A stretch of 64,000 nucleotides of DNA from positions 62,001 through 126,000 of the forward strand of contig JBMNUT010000006.1 in the NCBI GenBank assembly GCA_050946375.1, written 5' to 3'. Positions 62,565-64,000 of the stretch are shown piece by piece (the first letter of the stretch is position 1; each line of letters starts with the position of its first letter). Position numbers and translations under genes: made by a program. Under the pieces are notes generated by a model. That model was not told the DNA's origin. It ran no database searches and saw only the letters and a program-made list of their open reading frames with translations. The stretch comes from UBA1794 sp050946375 (lineage in GTDB: Bacteria; Bacteroidota; Bacteroidia; Bacteroidales; Bacteroidaceae).

Positions 62565-63554
62565 ATGACCAAAACCCTACACATCCCCGCCCGAGGGCGC
62601 AGCCTCCTGCTGCGTGCCAAAGGCTACTTCTTCGCCCTGCTCGGCGCATCGGCCTTCGGGTTCATACCCCTTTTCTCCATCCCCATCCTCCAGGACGGCA
62701 TGAACACCAGCTCGCTGGTCATCTACCGCATGTTTTTCTCCGCCGTCCTCGTCGGCATCATGCTCCTGGCCCGCAGGCAGTCGGCACGAGTCAGCCTCCG
62801 CCAGGCAGGCGCGCTGGCCGGACTGGCCTTCTTCTATACGCTTTCGTCCCTCTTCCTGCTCGAGTCCTACCTCTACATCCCCAGCGGCGTGGCCACCACC
62901 ATACACTTTCTCTACCCCGTCTTCGTGACGCTCGCCTCCGTCGCCCTGTTCCACCAGCAAAAGCTCACGCCGGGCCTGCTTCTGCCCTCGCTCCTCTCGC
63001 TGGCCGGAGTGGCGCTCCTGAGCGCAGGCACGCTCGGAAACCTGCTCGACGGAAGCCTCGACCACCGGAAGGCCCTCACCGGCATCGGACTGGTGCTCAT
63101 CACCGTCGTAGGCTACGGCGGCTATCTCCTGTTCTACGGCCGCCCGCTCATCCAGCGCCTCGACAGTATGATCAGCACCTTCTACGTCCTCATCTTCACC
63201 GCCCTGTTCTGCACCGCCGCACTCCTGCTGCGCGGCGAGAGCGAACTGCAACCCGTGCCCGGATGGCACGCGGCGCTGAACCTCTTCCTGCTGTGTCTGG
63301 TGCCCACGCTCTGCGCCAACCTGCTCGTCGTGGTAGCCATACGCCACGTCGGCTCTACGGCCACCTCCGTACTGGGCTGCATGGAGCCGCTCACGGCCGT
63401 AATACTCGGGCTGGCCTTCCTCGGCGAACGGCTCCAGGCGCTGCAGTACGTCGGCATAGTCGTCATCCTCGTTGCCGTGGCGTGGGTCATCCTTTCCCGC
63501 AACCAGACGGGCAACTCTCCCCGACCCGCAGCACCCGAACGCAAAACCACCTAA
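62565..63554 (+). CDS. EamA/RhaT-family (DMT) membrane transporter
   Basis: A 329-residue protein with ten hydrophobic spans in two EamA halves. First half: GYFFALLGASAFGFIPLFSI, SSLVIYRMFFSAVLVGIMLL. Second half: ALTGIGLVLITVVGYGGYLL, VAIRHVGSTATSVLGCMEPL, the last being the conserved end region near TM9-10. Such exporters move amino acids, nucleotides or metabolites; substrate unknown. It is followed after 17 bp by an outer-membrane protein gene. Confidence 0.87.
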   Translation: MTKTLHIPARGRSLLLRAKGYFFALLGASAFGFIPLFSIPILQDGMNTSSLVIYRMFFSAVLVGIMLLARRQSARVSLRQAGALAGLAFFYTLSSLFLLESYLYIPSGVATTIHFLYPVFVTLASVALFHQQKLTPGLLLPSLLSLAGVALLSAGTLGNLLDGSLDHRKALTGIGLVLITVVGYGGYLLFYGRPLIQRLDSMISTFYVLIFTALFCTAALLLRGESELQPVPGWHAALNLFLLCLVPTLCANLLVVVAIRHVGSTATSVLGCMEPLTAVILGLAFLGERLQALQYVGIVVILVAVAWVILSRNQTGNSPRPAAPERKTT

Positions 63555-63571
63555 AACATTACATCCCGATA

Positions 63572-64000
63572 TGAAACAATCCAAACTCTGGGCAGCAGCC
63601 TGCGCGGCCCTGTTCCTCCTGACCCCGGGCCTGAAGGCCCAACCCCAAGCTGACGAAGTGCCCTTCGACGAGACACCCGCTCCCTGGGAAAGACGCATCC
63701 ACCTCGGCGTGCGCGGCGGACTTAACCTCGCCAAACTGGGAGGAAGCAACGCCTACGAAGAACACGACCTGAGCAACAAGACCGGATTCCACGTGGGAAT
63801 CATTGCCGACGTGCCCCTGCGCGTCCCTGGACTCTGGCTGCAGCCCGGCGTCTACCTCAGCGCAAAAGGCACAAAAGCAGTGCTGGAGGAGACGGAGACA
63901 TACGGAAACCAACAGAACTACCGCCGCGAGGAGCAAAACATGAGGATGCTCTTCGTAGAAGTGCCCGTCCTCGTGTCCTACCACTACGACCTCGGCAGCG
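63572..64000 (+). CDS. Outer-membrane beta-barrel protein (PorT-like), 3' end beyond window
   Basis: The first 143 residues are present. Signal peptide MKQSKLWAAACAALFLLTPG, then LKAQPQ. HLGVRGGLNLAKLGGSNAYE and GFHVGIIADVPLRVPGLWLQ with PGVYLSAKGTKAVLEE, MRMLFVEVPVLVSYHYDL are the typical opening of the outer membrane protein beta-barrel family (porin-superfamily, PorT-like) found in Bacteroidetes. It sits 17 bp after the EamA gene. The rest is outside the window. Confidence 0.8.

Overview
The window looks like chromosomal DNA from a GC-rich member of the Bacteroidales; I cannot name the genus from sequence alone. The evidence is type V (Mfa/Fim-family) pilus loci, lipoproteins with Bacteroidetes-style Cys-Ser-x-Asp starts, a TonB-dependent receptor with an N-terminal carboxypeptidase-like domain, DUF3575 and DUF3868 proteins, and promoter elements of the Bacteroidetes type (TAnnTTTG, in places with a TTG or TTTG about 20 bp upstream).

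Layout. 1-11516 (minus): pilus locus 1, in transcription order DUF3575 protein, DUF3868/OmpA-like protein, major fimbrillin, Mfa2-like anchor, tip-type lipoprotein, and a giant beta-helix adhesin that runs off the left edge and carries one frameshift. 11529-13020: a noncoding nest of direct and inverted repeats. 13024-13706: a HigBA-type toxin-antitoxin pair. 13997-18506 (plus): a TPR protein and an outer-membrane barrel. 18577-22083 (minus): tRNA-Leu, a Cys-rich lipoprotein, argH, an SRPBCC protein and pyrE. 22347-24534 (minus): comF-like, recX and prmC. 24612-34678: ribD, pckA, a polysaccharide-deacetylase-like protein, an MgtC/DUF4010 membrane protein, a CYTH protein with a small membrane protein, lpxK, a purine nucleoside phosphorylase and thiL. 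34776-41893: ddl, an AT-rich sulfatase-modifying-factor-like gene, a flavodoxin, GNAT, queE, queD and a RelA/SpoT homologue. 42130-57394 (minus): pilus locus 2, with the same order as locus 1 but two tip-type lipoproteins and a 2053-residue adhesin ending in a type IX secretion-like domain. 58379-64000 (plus): TonB receptor plus acid phosphatase, tRNA-Gln, an EamA transporter and a partial outer-membrane protein.

The two pilus loci are the main accessory content. By family knowledge the fimbrillin polymerises into the shaft, the Mfa2-like lipoprotein anchors it, and the remaining lipoproteins and adhesins sit at or near the tip; DUF3575 and DUF3868 proteins commonly accompany them. In locus 2 the fimbrillin has two in-frame TAG codons and the anchor has one, and in all three cases conserved sequence continues in the same frame.

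The most unusual signal is a dispersed tandem repeat with a strict 22-bp period. The unit is a near-palindrome (core AAAAGTGCCGGCACTTTT plus about 4 GC-rich bases), usually three or four units long. I found it at about a dozen places, mostly between genes, and twice inside coding sequence (prmC and ribD) where about 66 bp keeps the frame.
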